A stretch of 56,283 nt of DNA from an uncultured Lachnospiraceae bacterium. Lineage in GTDB: Bacteria > Bacillota > Clostridia > Lachnospirales > Lachnospiraceae. Position 1 is the first letter of the stretch. Every line of letters begins with the position of its first letter. The stretch is from NCBI GenBank assembly GCA_949840805.1, contig CATKXR010000028.1, positions 1 through 56,283 on the forward strand, in the 5' to 3' direction. Positions 1-9,702 of the stretch are shown here, piece by piece. A program made the translations under genes and the position numbers. The notes beneath the pieces were generated by a model. That model did not search any database. It saw only the letters and a list, made by a program, of their open reading frames with translations, and was not told the DNA's origin.

Positions 1-59
1 GTAGCGAGAGCGGCCGCACATTCTGGAGAATTTGTCAACCCTTTTTTTAAAAAGATAAA

Positions 60-95
60 AAATGGTTAGACCTCATAAAAAGAATCTGACCATTT
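60..95. terminator. imperfect hairpin near left edge
   Basis: An inverted repeat pairs 60-70 with 85-95, with one mismatch and a 14-nt A-rich loop. It follows a T7/A5 stretch at about 42-53. It could be a terminator for a gene left of the window. Nothing else is recognisable in 1-166. Confidence 0.3.
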
Positions 96-166
96 CAGGC
101 AGTTCGTTATTAACTTAATGACATTGGGGTGTGAACAGTAACTTACAATACAACCCTGAACCAAAG

Positions 167-691
167 AAAAGCCCTGGCGGGAATCCTCTCCGGCCAAAGC
201 TTTTTTCGGTCATTTGATTTCACGCAATTATAATGCCTGCTTTCCAAACATCTGAAAATACTCCTGGGCTTTCTGCAAAGAAATATTCAGCTTTTTCTGC
301 AATTGGCCTAAAATATCCTGTTCCGATAACCCAAAATCAAATCCGGTCTCGACAATTCCCCGTGCTTCTCCCCGCGCTTCTCCCAGCGCCACTCCTCGTG
401 CTTCCCCTAACGCCTCATGCTCCTGTGCAAGCTCCTCAAATATTGTGAACATTCCGCCGCCTCCTTTCCCAAACCTCCTATAATCTATTTTACAGCTTGA
501 CGCTCCTGCTATGGTCATAATCACACTGGGATCTGTTTCGTGCTCCTCACTGTATTGTATGGCCTTTTCCCTTGCTTCCTTCCTGTCCAGGCCTGTATCC
601 AAAAGAATCTCAAATAAGTTAAATAAATCTACATTATTTATATTGTGCAGTTGTAGATTATTCTGCCTTGCTTCTACTAACAGCATCTTAT
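167..691. repeat. long direct repeat, copy A (with 5802-6303)
   Basis: This 525-nt block recurs in the same orientation at 5802-6303. It contains the gene-end hairpin and the 3' half of the Rpn gene. The copies differ by a few substitutions, one extra T in copy B (near 5870), and a 24-nt block present only here (about 387-410) inside the GEARG-coding repeats. Homology ends abruptly at 691, where the gene continues in copy A but not in copy B. The copies are close enough for homologous recombination. Confidence 0.95.
168..206 (-). terminator. terminator of the Rpn gene
   Basis: The stem pairs AAAGC/TTGGC segments around 190-203 with GCCA/GGCTTT segments around 168-177. On the minus strand it lies just after the Rpn stop at 228 and is followed by TTTTC. 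The same hairpin is in copy B at about 5803-5841. Confidence 0.5.
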
Positions 692-1232
692 AATCATTGA
701 CATACTGCACAAATTCCTCCCCAATCTGCAGCATTCCGTGAAGGCTTATAGCCCCGTCCCAGGGCTTCTCTCCATAATAAACCACAAGGGTAATCACTGG
801 AACCAGCTTATCCGTCTTTCTCATCCTGGACAAATATTCGTCCCTTTCCAGTCCCTTCTCTGTCTTATACTTTTTCCCGTTGCTGTCATACTGCTTTTTG
901 TAGGTCCCGTAATCATATCCCATAATCCGCATAGGCATTGCATAATGGATATGCTCCTGTGCCTCCTTCGCCAGCATCACAAGTTCCACTCCATGGGCTG
1001 CTGCCTTCTTTCTGATCTTGATATTGTCTCTGGATGCCTGGATGCTCTCTGTGTATTCCCGGTGCTCTAATAGAGAAGATTCCTCTGTATCTATGTCCTC
1101 CAGCTCCTCCGCCCGGATGACACCTCTTCCCTGAAACAGCACTGCGTTAAAAAGATCTGCAAACTGCTCTTTATTGTTCCAATAATTCTTCAATACTGTG
1201 TCTGGTTTTAAATCCTGTATCTTTTTTGCCAT
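228..1232 (-). CDS. Rpn-family PD-(D/E)XK nuclease / putative transposase
   Basis: Predicted 334-aa protein of the Rpn (recombination-promoting nuclease, 'PD-(D/E)XK nuclease family transposase') group, common in multicopy in Lachnospiraceae. The start was placed at the ATG at 1232 (MAKKIQDLKPD...) because an AGGAG-like site lies upstream and the extra upstream residues are not family-like. An N-terminal FADLFNAVLF block and a VELVMLAKEAQEHIHY segment near residues 105-120 resemble the nuclease core. The C-terminal third holds a short GEARG/ALGEARG repeat run (about residues 270-290), then a helical tail. Its 3' half is duplicated at 5864-6298. The family is thought to cut DNA and promote RecA-independent recombination; activity here is inferred. 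Confidence 0.8.
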   Translation of the reverse strand: MAKKIQDLKPDTVLKNYWNNKEQFADLFNAVLFQGRGVIRAEELEDIDTEESSLLEHREYTESIQASRDNIKIRKKAAAHGVELVMLAKEAQEHIHYAMPMRIMGYDYGTYKKQYDSNGKKYKTEKGLERDEYLSRMRKTDKLVPVITLVVYYGEKPWDGAISLHGMLQIGEEFVQYVNDYKMLLVEARQNNLQLHNINNVDLFNLFEILLDTGLDRKEAREKAIQYSEEHETDPSVIMTIAGASSCKIDYRRFGKGGGGMFTIFEELAQEHEALGEARGVALGEARGEARGIVETGFDFGLSEQDILGQLQKKLNISLQKAQEYFQMFGKQAL

Positions 1233-1397
1233 ATAGGAATCCCTTCCCTCTCCTGCCTTTAGTATAACGGAAATACCGGAAGCTTTCAAGATAAAACATT
1301 TTGAAATCACGTGAATTTTTCATGAACAATCTGAGAATTATATGAATTTATCAGAAATATTCTCCTAAAATATTCTGTTTATGATCTGTTTTCCTGA

Positions 1398-1446
1398 AAA
1401 CGGAATGCTATGGAACAACAGAATCTCATTCTGTAGCACTCCGTTT
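1398..1446. terminator. long two-part hairpin
   Basis: The inner stem is ACAGAAT/ATTCTGT with a 3-nt loop. The outer stems are GCT/AGC and AACGGA/TCCGTT, separated by small internal loops. It lies between the Rpn start and the stop of the broken gene at 1478, so it probably terminates that minus-strand gene. The rest of 1233-1477 is AT-rich with no gene. Confidence 0.5.
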
Positions 1447-1477
1447 AAATTTGATCAGAGAAACCTGCCACCAATGA

Positions 1478-2036
1478 TCAAAGGGTAGTGTAATCCTGAT
1501 CCGTGTCGTCCTTCTGGCATTTTTCGTAAAAGGTTTCAAGCCAGCACTGCCCCAGGTAATTGGACATGGCGTCCCCCGCGAAGGTGGAATACATGCCATC
1601 GCTCCAGATGTCGGTGTTGGCCGTCACCGCATCGCCTTCGTCCCTCTCCTCCCGCTCGGAAATGGTATAGCCATTAATCTCGCCGATGTTTTCCTGGTTT
1701 CACTTCTGCGGATCCGTGTAGGTGTCCCACACATTGTTGGCCCTGACCGAGATGGTCATGGTTCCCGTCCCCAGTAATCTTATCCTTCTCCGGAAAGTCC
1801 ACCGTTTTACCGCCGTAAGCGCCGTGGTACTTCCAGGTAAACGTATCATAATTCCTGTCCCCGTTGGTATTTTTATACCAGGGTTCCATGGTGTTTCCGT
1901 TCCGATCCATCCAGAGAATCCGTCCGTCTTCATCCTGGTACAGGCGATCCAGATTAGACTTTAAACATGCTTTGAACCGGAAATTGCCGATACTCTCCGG
2001 CTCCTCCTCCCCCACTGCCTGCATGTTCCAACACAT
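1478..2036 (-). pseudogene. frameshifted remnant of a large, probably surface, protein
   Basis: Reading minus from 2036, one frame gives about 95 plausible residues containing WMDRNGNTMEPWYKNTNGD and the KYHGAYGG segment. Near 1770 the sense continues in a second frame (TMTISVRANNVWDTYTDPQK), which stops near 1700. A further segment runs to a TGA at 1478, containing INGYTISEREERDEGDA and ending QDYTTL. The composition (G, N, T, D, W) and absence of a start with an SD suggest the tail of a secreted or wall protein whose 5' part is gone. The family is not identified with confidence; similarity to Cna/SpaA-type surface proteins is only an impression. At least one frameshift makes it non-functional. 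Confidence 0.6.
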
Positions 2037-2061
2037 ATACGTGTACCCTCATGATAACCAC

Positions 2062-2883
2062 CTAAATACTAACATCACAATTACCACCACTACCCAACCA
2101 CCCTTCGGCACTATCATATCTAGAACCACTCCCCACTGGAATAAGTTGCATAGTACTTGTCGGTGTTGTGTCAAACCAATAACGCTGCCCATTAATTGTT
2201 ATAAGATTAATATCATGATCATATTGATCGAAATGTACGTACTCGCAATCAATACCCACCATATTACATAAATTACTACAAAGCTGTGCATAATGTGTAC
2301 AACAACCAATACCTGTCTTCAGAGTCTCATAATCAGACTGCCAACGCGTACTAGCATCATAAGTATACACGCTACGTACAATGTTCCCAACCCCAACAGC
2401 CCGGCTTGCTTCATCTAATGTGAGCAATCTATCCAGATGAGGTACTATGATTTCATTTAACCTGTTAAAATACGTTTTAAGTTCATCTATATCACTAACC
2501 ACAACACTAAGCCCTGTTATTGAAGGAGCCACCAGACCACGGCAACCGCTTCCAGGACTCGAAAGAAAACTACTACACGAGTACATGTATCTGTAATCTT
2601 TATATGGGTATACTGCATAGCCAAGGCTATCCTTTACAGGCCCCGATGCATGATATACCATATCGAATAAACCACGTATACCTCTCATCCGCTCAACTTC
2701 CATGCTATTAATCATACGCCCGTTATAAGCTACATAGTAGCCATCGATGACTTTGTTCTTTGCAAATGACCCGTCGTCCTCCTGATAATACCAATCCTCA
2801 CCCTGCTGTACCCATTGACTAGCATAAGCCACCGAAGAAATCATTAACGACATTAACAAACCTAATACTACTTTCCTTAACAT
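2062..2883 (-). CDS. secreted transglutaminase-like protein with wall-binding repeat
   Basis: 273 aa. The N-terminus (MLRKVVLGLLMSLMISSVAYA) is a clear Sec signal peptide. Residues about 23-58 (WVQQGEDWYYQEDDGSFAKN, then a YYVAYNGRM turn) look like choline-binding/glucan-binding repeats, suggesting a wall-attached exoprotein. The C-terminal part fits a transglutaminase-like cysteine peptidase core: Cys in GIGCCTHYAQ, His in DHDINL and Asp in RYWFDTTP, in the right order and spacing. The substrate is unknown. It shares a domain class, not close identity, with the protein at 4268-5443. Confidence 0.7.
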   Translation of the reverse strand: MLRKVVLGLLMSLMISSVAYASQWVQQGEDWYYQEDDGSFAKNKVIDGYYVAYNGRMINSMEVERMRGIRGLFDMVYHASGPVKDSLGYAVYPYKDYRYMYSCSSFLSSPGSGCRGLVAPSITGLSVVVSDIDELKTYFNRLNEIIVPHLDRLLTLDEASRAVGVGNIVRSVYTYDASTRWQSDYETLKTGIGCCTHYAQLCSNLCNMVGIDCEYVHFDQYDHDINLITINGQRYWFDTTPTSTMQLIPVGSGSRYDSAEGWLGSGGNCDVSI

Positions 2884-3017
2884 AATAAATACTCCTACGC
2901 TTTTATATTTATAATATCTTTAATCGAGAGTAAAAAGTTTTACACCACCAGTGTAGTGACTTATTGATAATTATGGCAAAATGTAATAAGATAAAAAGAA
3001 ACGGTGATGATACATTT

Positions 3018-3891
3018 ATGGGTAGAAAACGAACTTACCATATCCTTTTATCAGATGATGAAAAAAGCTTCTCCATAGTACCATAAACAATAAAAAAACA
3101 TGTAAAACAATTATCCGCAGATGCTCCATACTTCTTGAACTGGATGAAAATGCCCCCGTGCATCTGACACAAATGCAAATTGCAAAATCATATGGGGTCA
3201 GTAAAGCAACGGTTTCAAATATTGTAAAGGCATATGCCAATGGCGGCATTGAGTCAGTCACAGCGATTCACCGCAACCCGAATTCAAATGCCCGACGGAA
3301 AGCGGACGGCAGGACTGAAGCGGAGATCATCCGGATTGCCTGTGGGCCGGCCCCGGAAGGCAGATGCCGATGGACACTGCGCCTCCTGGAAAAGCAAGTC
3401 CGCCTGGAGCTTGATGAGCCTGTCGGGCGCGAAACAATCCGCCGTGTTTAAAAAAAACGAACTCCGTCCCCACAGGAATGAATACTGGTGTATTCCGCCA
3501 AAAGAAAATGCGGATTTTATAGCGCACATGGAGGATATCCTTGATGTATACGAAATGCCGTATAACCCTCAAATCCCGGTAGTCTGCATGGACGAAAAGC
3601 CATACCAGATGCTGGGTGACTGTCTGGAACCACTTTCTGCACGCCCCGGAGCCATACAGAAAACGGATTCGGAATATATCCGGAAAGGAACCTGCAGTAT
3701 TTTCATTTTTGTAGAGCCGCTATCCGGATGGCGTTATACCAGCGTGCGGGAACACCGCACGGCAGAAGACTTCCGCCTGGGAAAACATGCGCAATGAAGA
3801 GACTCGTAAGGTAACATGGCATTTTACGGCAGATGATGCACGGGATAAGCTGTCTTCTTTATATCCAAAGTTTACCCATGCAGAGGAGTAA
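3018..3891 (+). mobile_element. IS630-family transposase, broken remnant
   Basis: A plus-strand gene starting MGRKRTYHILLSDDEK is typical of IS630 N-termini. A frame change in the A-run near 3060 leads to the helix-turn-helix part (QIAKSYGVSKATVSNIV). A second +1 change at the T3A8 run near 3448-3458 leads into the catalytic part with VVCMDEKPYQML, which carries the first Asp of the DDE triad. After RTAEDF (about 3770) the rest of the catalytic core is deleted and the C-terminal tail (KVTWHFTADDARDKLSSLYP) follows, ending TAA at 3889-3891. Imperfect terminal repeats may lie at about 2967-2983 and 3901-3918 (shared TTATGG core). It cannot encode active transposase. Confidence 0.85.
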
Positions 3892-4267
3892 AATCCCTCT
3901 GCATAATTACCATAAATACCAATAGGTCAGAACGCTAGTACCCTGTTAAGTCCAAAACTGCATCAAAATTTTTACTTTTTATCTAAGGCATGTTACTCCT
4001 AAAGGAAAAATTTACTGATTACCACCAATATTATAATTATTATAATCACACACTGCCCCAGCCGTGTATTGTTGTCAGATGCCTTTGCATAGTTAAATTT
4101 CTTTTGGACCTCTTTATTGCCGTCATTCATGGGTCTATGAGGACAATTTCTCCATCCAAAATCCGAATTGCAGTAATTCCTTTTTATAAAAGAATCTTTT
4201 TGCACCTGCACTGATCCTTCCACACACCCATTTCCCAAACTCATATGTACTTTCTCTCTAAAAAAAT
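3892..4267. other. 376-nt stretch without a convincing gene
   Basis: This holds the possible right IS630 end, then AT-rich DNA with short A/T runs near 4025-4050. An 81-codon minus-strand frame crosses it (3999-4244), but its isoleucine run and lack of an SD argue against a gene. No RNA gene or promoter is recognised. Confidence 0.5.
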
Positions 4268-5443
4268 TTAATTATAATCTTCTACCTGAGGAATATTCGC
4301 ATAAGGACTCACCTTGTCAAATCTCTCCGACATTCTGACCGCATAGTATACAATACGTTCTGGGGCTGTTTCCCGGAATGGCTCCCCGGAAAGTGAAGTG
4401 CTATAAGTAATCACCTCATTATCCCCCGGAATCTCTCCTGGAATCCCTGTATACTGGTAATAACCATGTTTTTTATACAATTCCTGTAACCCCTTATGAA
4501 AATCGCTGGTATTCTTAATATAAAGGTCAAACACCTCCCATTCCACAAGAAAATCCATATCTGCAATATCAGAAAGGGATCCTAAATACTCATCAATACA
4601 ATAAAGGGTTTCTTCTGTGGTGGTAAACCGAAAGACAGTCCCATCATATTCTTCCAAAATCTTCCTTATAGCCAAATTCCGCTCATTATCAACCGCATAT
4701 ACCGGATCCAATCCCTCCTCATTGTACAAGATTTCTCCCGTCCACATATAATACATTGCTGTCCGGCTCCCATACTTCATTCCTTCTGCCTTTATTGTAT
4801 TGGGAGACCAGGTATGATGGCTGGGGATGCCTTTTATTTCCTTGTCACTTAAATTCACATACATGCATCTTAAATTGCCAAAACCATATTCATTTTGGCC
4901 GGTTGGATCTTCCCAGGTAACGTCTACATGATACCATTCCCCATCCAGTTGAATCAAATTCCATGCATGGGATGAATTTGCTACATATCGGACTTCCAGT
5001 CCGCATGCCCTTGCCGTATGCAAAAATGCATCCGCATAGCCTGCACATTGAGCATAGCCGTTTACTATGCATCCATAAGCAGTCGCGCTCCCATTTTCCA
5101 AATCAATGCGGTATTCACAATTTGCCACAATCCACTGGATAATCTGCATTTCTTTTTCAAAATCGCTCATCCCATCTTTGATATAGGCTGCTTTAAAGTT
5201 TTCTATTGCTGCCTGGACTGCCTGCTGTTCCTCCGAAGACATGGCACTCCAGTTTCCATTTTCAAAATTATTCCTTGCTCTCCCAACAGAATTGTCCGCA
5301 CTGTTTCCAAAAAACATCTTTGAAGCTGTTTCTTCTGCATTTTGTGGTTCTGCATAAACATCCGTTCTTTCTCCGGATGAGAAAGCAAATAACAAAAGCC
5401 CCATGCAAATCCATCTGTAACATCTTCTTTTTATACGTTTCAT
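4268..5443 (-). CDS. secreted transglutaminase-like domain protein
   Basis: 391 aa from the ATG at 5443, chosen because a near-perfect GAAGGAGG lies 7 nt upstream. The signal peptide has an RIKRRCYR n-region and a GLLLFAFSS core, with cleavage likely after VYA. The middle holds a transglutaminase-like core: catalytic Cys in GYAQCAGYADAF, His in SSHAWNLIQL and Asp in YHVDVTWEDP. The C-terminal ~180 residues are unassigned. These proteins are usually extracellular cysteine proteases or crosslinking enzymes; the target is unknown. The 3' end faces the 3892-4267 gap. Confidence 0.75.
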   Translation of the reverse strand: MKRIKRRCYRWICMGLLLFAFSSGERTDVYAEPQNAEETASKMFFGNSADNSVGRARNNFENGNWSAMSSEEQQAVQAAIENFKAAYIKDGMSDFEKEMQIIQWIVANCEYRIDLENGSATAYGCIVNGYAQCAGYADAFLHTARACGLEVRYVANSSHAWNLIQLDGEWYHVDVTWEDPTGQNEYGFGNLRCMYVNLSDKEIKGIPSHHTWSPNTIKAEGMKYGSRTAMYYMWTGEILYNEEGLDPVYAVDNERNLAIRKILEEYDGTVFRFTTTEETLYCIDEYLGSLSDIADMDFLVEWEVFDLYIKNTSDFHKGLQELYKKHGYYQYTGIPGEIPGDNEVITYSTSLSGEPFRETAPERIVYYAVRMSERFDKVSPYANIPQVEDYN

Positions 5444-5801
5444 CTTGCAACCTCCTTCAAAAGTCATAAAATCATAATCTTCAAGGACTGAATCAGAAGT
5501 ACGGCCTCGATAATTTTGAAAAACCAAGCCAGTCTTTCTTTTTCTTCTTCCACCTATTTACCAGATTCTCCTATTATTGTTGTCCCTATTACTTTTTATA
5601 ATTTCTGTGTTAAATTTTGTCTTTTCACCTCTTCTTTCCTCTTGGTTTGAAATCTCTTTCATTTCAAAAGTACCTCTTGACAAACACTTTATTATAAAGA
5701 ATTCAGCTTTATTATAATACCCCCCCCCGGTGTGTCAAGGTCAAAATAGAATAAAGTTAATTCTAAGGTTACGGACTATCCGAAAATACAATGTCAAATA
5801 A

Positions 5802-6303
5802 AAAAGCCCTGGCGGGAATCCTCTCCGGCCAAAGCTTTTTTCGATCATTTCATTTCACACAATTTATAATGCCTGCTTTCCAAACATCTGAAAATACTCC
5901 TGAGCCTTTTGCAAAGAAATATTCAGCTTTTTCTGCAATTGGCCTAAAATATCCTGTTCCGATAATCCAAAATCAAATCCGGTCTCGACAATTCCCCGTG
6001 CTTCTCCTCGTGCTTCCCCTAACGCCTCATGCTCCTGTGCAAGCTCCTCAAATATTGTGAACATTCCGCCGCCTCCTTTCCCAAACCTCCTATAATCTAT
6101 TTTACAGCCTGACGCTCCTGCTATGGTCATAATCACACTGGGATCTGTTTCGTGCTCCTCACTGTATTGTATGGCCTTTTCCCTTGCTTCCTTCCTGTCC
6201 AGGCCCGTATCCAAAAGAATCTCAAATAAGTTAAATAAATCTACATTATTTATATTGTGCAGTTGTAGATTATTCTGCCTTGCTTCTACTAACAGCATCT
6301 TAT
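5802..6303. repeat. long direct repeat, copy B (with 167-691)
   Basis: This 502-nt copy of the block at 167-691 includes the Rpn gene-end hairpin (about 5803-5841). It lacks 24 nt of the GEARG-coding region found in copy A. Its right edge at 6303 lies 3 nt from the jetC stop (6307-6309), so truncation of this Rpn copy coincides with the end of the Wadjet operon. A run of nine C lies at 5720-5728, just outside the repeat. Confidence 0.95.
5864..6298 (-). pseudogene. C-terminal fragment of Rpn-family gene
   Basis: 144 codons match the C-terminal part of the 228-1232 protein almost residue for residue, starting at an internal Met (MLLVEARQNN). The nuclease-core half is missing. One GEARG/VAL unit (8 residues) is absent relative to copy A. 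It starts 8 nt after the jetC stop on the same strand and could be transcribed with jetABC, but the only upstream purine tract is weak. Most likely debris from recombination. Confidence 0.85.
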
Positions 6304-6306
6304 CTC

Positions 6307-9300
6307 TTACCCTTCCATCCCTTCCTTCAGCCCTGCAAACTCCTTCTTCTCAAACTCCTGAATCGAAATAGCCTTTTTATTGGGATTGGCAAACACAAAC
6401 ACCTTGTCCACGCTCTCCAGGTAATTCTGGATCTTGTCATTGGTGGCGCTGATGATGGCCTGGAATCCCAGCCCCCGGATCAGCTTGATGCAGCTTGCCA
6501 CCTTCTCCCCGTCCATCTTGGAAAAAGCCTCGTCCAGTACCACCAGCCGGATGGTGGGCCTTTTTATAAGCCCCGGCTTTACATGAATCTTATACGCCTG
6601 GGCAAAGCTTGCCAAAAGCGCCACGTAGAGAGGATTCTGTCCCTCCCCGCCCGAATTTTTCTTGATCATCTTACTTAACCGGATTTTAATCTGCTCGTCC
6701 TCATTCTGGATGATCTGCTGCATGTCAAAAGACAGATACGTGCGGTAATCCGCATATTTGTCCATATTGCGCCTGGCCTCCTCCAACTCTGCGGCCGTGG
6801 CGTTTTCCGGAGGAATAAAAATACGGATCAGCTCGTTGATCATGGCCCCGTAGTGGTTCTCATGCTCCACCGTAAACAGGTTAAGCTGATGGTCCAGCCC
6901 GATATCCAGCTCCGACGGGTTGATTTCCAGCGCCTCGTCCATAAACATGTCATAATACTGCCCGTCCGCCCCCTTATTTCTTCCTATATAAAACTGATAC
7001 CGGTCCTTTCCGAAATCCAGCCTGCTGATGATCCGGTTCAGCTCGTCCTTCTGCTGCATGGCCTCCTTGATGGCGCTTCGGATTTTGTACATAAAATCAT
7101 CCTTAAAATGCTCCACCGCCGTCCGCGCCTGCTCCGCCGCCCGGACCCGGAACTCCTCCAAACGATCGTCGTTTAAGTGGTCAAACAATTCCTGGTATTC
7201 TCGGTTGTCCTGAGCCGTGGGAGAAAAATTCCGGTTGGGATAACACTTTAAATATTCGGTCCGCAGCTCCACCAGACGGTCCCTCTCCTGTCTCTGCTTC
7301 TCCTGAACCTGATCGTTCTTCTCCCCCAGCTCCAAAGCCAGCCGATTATACCCCGCAAAGCTCTTTTCCCCTTTCCGGGCCAAAAGCTCTGCCAATTCCT
7401 TCTCATATTGGTCATGGACCTGAAAGTCCCTCTCCTTTTCCGCCAGGCTCCCGTTTAGATCAACCAGACGGGCCTTCTCCCGCTTTTCCTCCCGGTCTAA
7501 GTCGTCTCCCCTTCTCTGAAGCTTCCGCAAAAGCTCACGCTTCTGGCCGCACCGGTCCAGAAGCTCCCGGCGCTCCTCCTTCCAGCGCTCCACATCCTGG
7601 GACAGAAGCTCCGCAAGTTTTGCCCGAAGTTTGTCCCGCCTGGCCTCCTCCTTCTGGCAGGAATCCAGATCCTTCTTCCACTCCAGATACACGGAAAGCT
7701 CCTGGCTTAAATACTCCATCTCCAAAAGCCCTTTTGCCTCCCGGACCTGCCCCTGCCAGAAGTCCATGGATTCTTCCAGGTCCTTTACCGACTGTTCCAG
7801 AAGGCGGATTCTCTGACGAAGGCTGGCCTTGCCGATATAGGCCGAGGTGGTGTAAAGCGCCGGATTGATATGCTGGACCCGGTAGCTGTGATACGAGACA
7901 CATTCCCTGGTAATCCCGATCCGGTTCTTCCTCAGTTCTTCCACATTGTCACATTTCATCACCTTTCCCAAAAGAAAATCCACATAAGCCTGGGCATAAT
8001 CCCTCTTGGCCTCCACCTCCTCGGCCAGGGCCCCCCTGGCTACAGGATGAGGCTCTGAGGCCACCCGCTCCGTATCCACCACGGAAATCCGGTAATATTT
8101 CTTCTCATCCAGCTCCTGATAAATCCTCAGGCAATCCCGGGCATACTTAGGCTCCACTAGTAAGGACAGTTTCTGATAGCCCAGATACCCCTCCACCGCG
8201 TTGCGCCATTCCTCCTTGCGGATGTCCAGAAGATCCGCAAGGATTTCCACGGAAACGCTCTTTCCTGTCTCCCGGTACAGCCGGGTCTGCAGCATGGTCC
8301 TGGCCTGCTCCAGCTCTGCGGGATATGCCTTTCTCCCCGCCTTAAGCTGCGCCAGCTCCTCTTTTGCCTCCTCCAGCTTTTTCTTCCGCTCCCGGATCTC
8401 TCCCTGGGCAGTCTGCTGCTGCCGGACCGCTTCCTTTTTAAGCTCCTCCAGATCCCTTTTAAGCCGGGTCAGTTCTTCCTCTGTGATCGTCCCCCGGACA
8501 AACGCCTGGATGTCCCACAAGGTCCGGTTGGAAACCGTATCCTGGTCCTCCCAGGCTTTCAGCCGTCCGGCGGCCTGCTCCCACCGGGCCTTGCTGCCTG
8601 AAAGACGCTCCGCCAAATCATTTAACGAGGCAAGCTGCTCCTCCATCTGCTCATACCCGGTCATGGAAATTTTCTTTAAAAGCTCGTCTGCCTGTCCGGT
8701 CAAATCCCGGATGGCTTCCTCCTGCTTTTCCATATCCGCCTCGATCTTACGGGCATTTTCCCCGGACAGATAGATTTTCTCCTGACACTCCTGAATCTCC
8801 TGACGTTCCCTTAAAAGATCCAGCTTCTCCCTGTAGTAGGCAAAGGCCCCCAGCCGTTTTTCCAGCTCCTCCACCTGCCGGTGCTTTTCACAAATGCCTT
8901 TGAGCTGCCCGATTTCCCTGCAGGTATCCTCGATCTTCTGCCGCAGGCGTCCATACTCCATGACGCTGGCCTGCATATCCTCAATATGAATATCCTGCTC
9001 CACACAGATATATTCCCTTACAAAATCCTCCAGCTTCAGATTCATCCGAAAAGGGATTGCCCGTTTAAAAAGCAGGGGGAATTTCTCCGAATCCAGTCCG
9101 CCTAAGTAGATGTCATAGAGCTGCCTGCGAAACCGCTCATTGTGGGATCCAAAATAACAGTCCTCCTTAGAAAAGCTCTCTAAAAGCCAGCGCTTAACCT
9201 CCTCCACAGACATGGCCCTGCTGCTTCCCTTATCTCCTTGCCCTGCTTTATCCCCTGTCCGGTATTCATGGCCTGGCAGCTCTCCCTTGTGCCAGAAGAA

Positions 9301-9702
9301 CATGCGGGATACCTCATTATTTGCCGTCTCCACGTCAAATACCACCCCCACGCACTGGCACTCTTTTGTGTCCGTGCGCCGCAGCTCCAGCACGATGGCG
9401 CTGGAAAAATTCTGGTTCCGAAGATAAGAAAACCGGTTATCCTCCCCGATATTGACCATTCCCCGCAGATATTCCACCAGGCTCCTGTCCGAATCATCAG
9501 CCGCCGCCTTATTAAAAAAGCCCCGGCCGTCGGTGTTGGCATACAGCACAATCTGCATGGCGTCAATCACCGTAGACTTGCCGCTCCCTGAATGGCCCGT
9601 AAAAAAGTTGACCCCTTCATGGAACTCTAAAGTCCTGTGCCGGATATAATGCCAGTTGTTCAGGCAGATTCGGGAAAGCGCCTCAAATCCCTGATCCGTC
9701 AT
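6307..9702 (-). CDS. jetC: Wadjet subunit JetC (MukB/SMC-like ATPase)
   Basis: 1131 aa from the ATG at 9702, preceded by GGAGG; an upstream in-frame ATG at 9723 is less well placed. Walker A GHSGSGKST is at residues 36-44, followed by long charged coiled-coil arms (about 250-850). The ABC signature NSGGEGQNP is near 1016 and Walker B RLVVLDEAFSKMDGE near 1047-1061. This is the SbcC/MukB-like layout of JetC, which with JetA and JetB forms the condensin-like motor that extrudes circular DNA. The start overlaps jetB by 20 nt. The C-terminus looks complete. In known systems jetD follows; here the next sequence is a truncated Rpn copy. Confidence 0.9.
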   Translation of the reverse strand: MTDQGFEALSRICLNNWHYIRHRTLEFHEGVNFFTGHSGSGKSTVIDAMQIVLYANTDGRGFFNKAAADDSDRSLVEYLRGMVNIGEDNRFSYLRNQNFSSAIVLELRRTDTKECQCVGVVFDVETANNEVSRMFFWHKGELPGHEYRTGDKAGQGDKGSSRAMSVEEVKRWLLESFSKEDCYFGSHNERFRRQLYDIYLGGLDSEKFPLLFKRAIPFRMNLKLEDFVREYICVEQDIHIEDMQASVMEYGRLRQKIEDTCREIGQLKGICEKHRQVEELEKRLGAFAYYREKLDLLRERQEIQECQEKIYLSGENARKIEADMEKQEEAIRDLTGQADELLKKISMTGYEQMEEQLASLNDLAERLSGSKARWEQAAGRLKAWEDQDTVSNRTLWDIQAFVRGTITEEELTRLKRDLEELKKEAVRQQQTAQGEIRERKKKLEEAKEELAQLKAGRKAYPAELEQARTMLQTRLYRETGKSVSVEILADLLDIRKEEWRNAVEGYLGYQKLSLLVEPKYARDCLRIYQELDEKKYYRISVVDTERVASEPHPVARGALAEEVEAKRDYAQAYVDFLLGKVMKCDNVEELRKNRIGITRECVSYHSYRVQHINPALYTTSAYIGKASLRQRIRLLEQSVKDLEESMDFWQGQVREAKGLLEMEYLSQELSVYLEWKKDLDSCQKEEARRDKLRAKLAELLSQDVERWKEERRELLDRCGQKRELLRKLQRRGDDLDREEKREKARLVDLNGSLAEKERDFQVHDQYEKELAELLARKGEKSFAGYNRLALELGEKNDQVQEKQRQERDRLVELRTEYLKCYPNRNFSPTAQDNREYQELFDHLNDDRLEEFRVRAAEQARTAVEHFKDDFMYKIRSAIKEAMQQKDELNRIISRLDFGKDRYQFYIGRNKGADGQYYDMFMDEALEINPSELDIGLDHQLNLFTVEHENHYGAMINELIRIFIPPENATAAELEEARRNMDKYADYRTYLSFDMQQIIQNEDEQIKIRLSKMIKKNSGGEGQNPLYVALLASFAQAYKIHVKPGLIKRPTIRLVVLDEAFSKMDGEKVASCIKLIRGLGFQAIISATNDKIQNYLESVDKVFVFANPNKKAISIQEFEKKEFAGLKEGMEG

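Noticed and set aside
3440..3460. T3A8 run in the IS630 gene as a programmed frameshift site
   Set aside because: Some IS630 elements use frameshifting, but here the needed shift is +1, there is another frame break upstream and the catalytic core is deleted, so plain decay is simpler.
3999..4244. 81-codon minus-strand frame
   Set aside because: Ends in an isoleucine run from AT repeats, no SD, no family; kept only as gene-free DNA.
5720..5728. run of nine C as a phase-variation tract
   Set aside because: It lies in non-coding DNA with no gene whose frame or promoter spacing it clearly controls.
8201..8773. 190-codon plus-strand frame inside jetC
   Set aside because: Serine/arginine-rich shadow of the JetC coiled coil.
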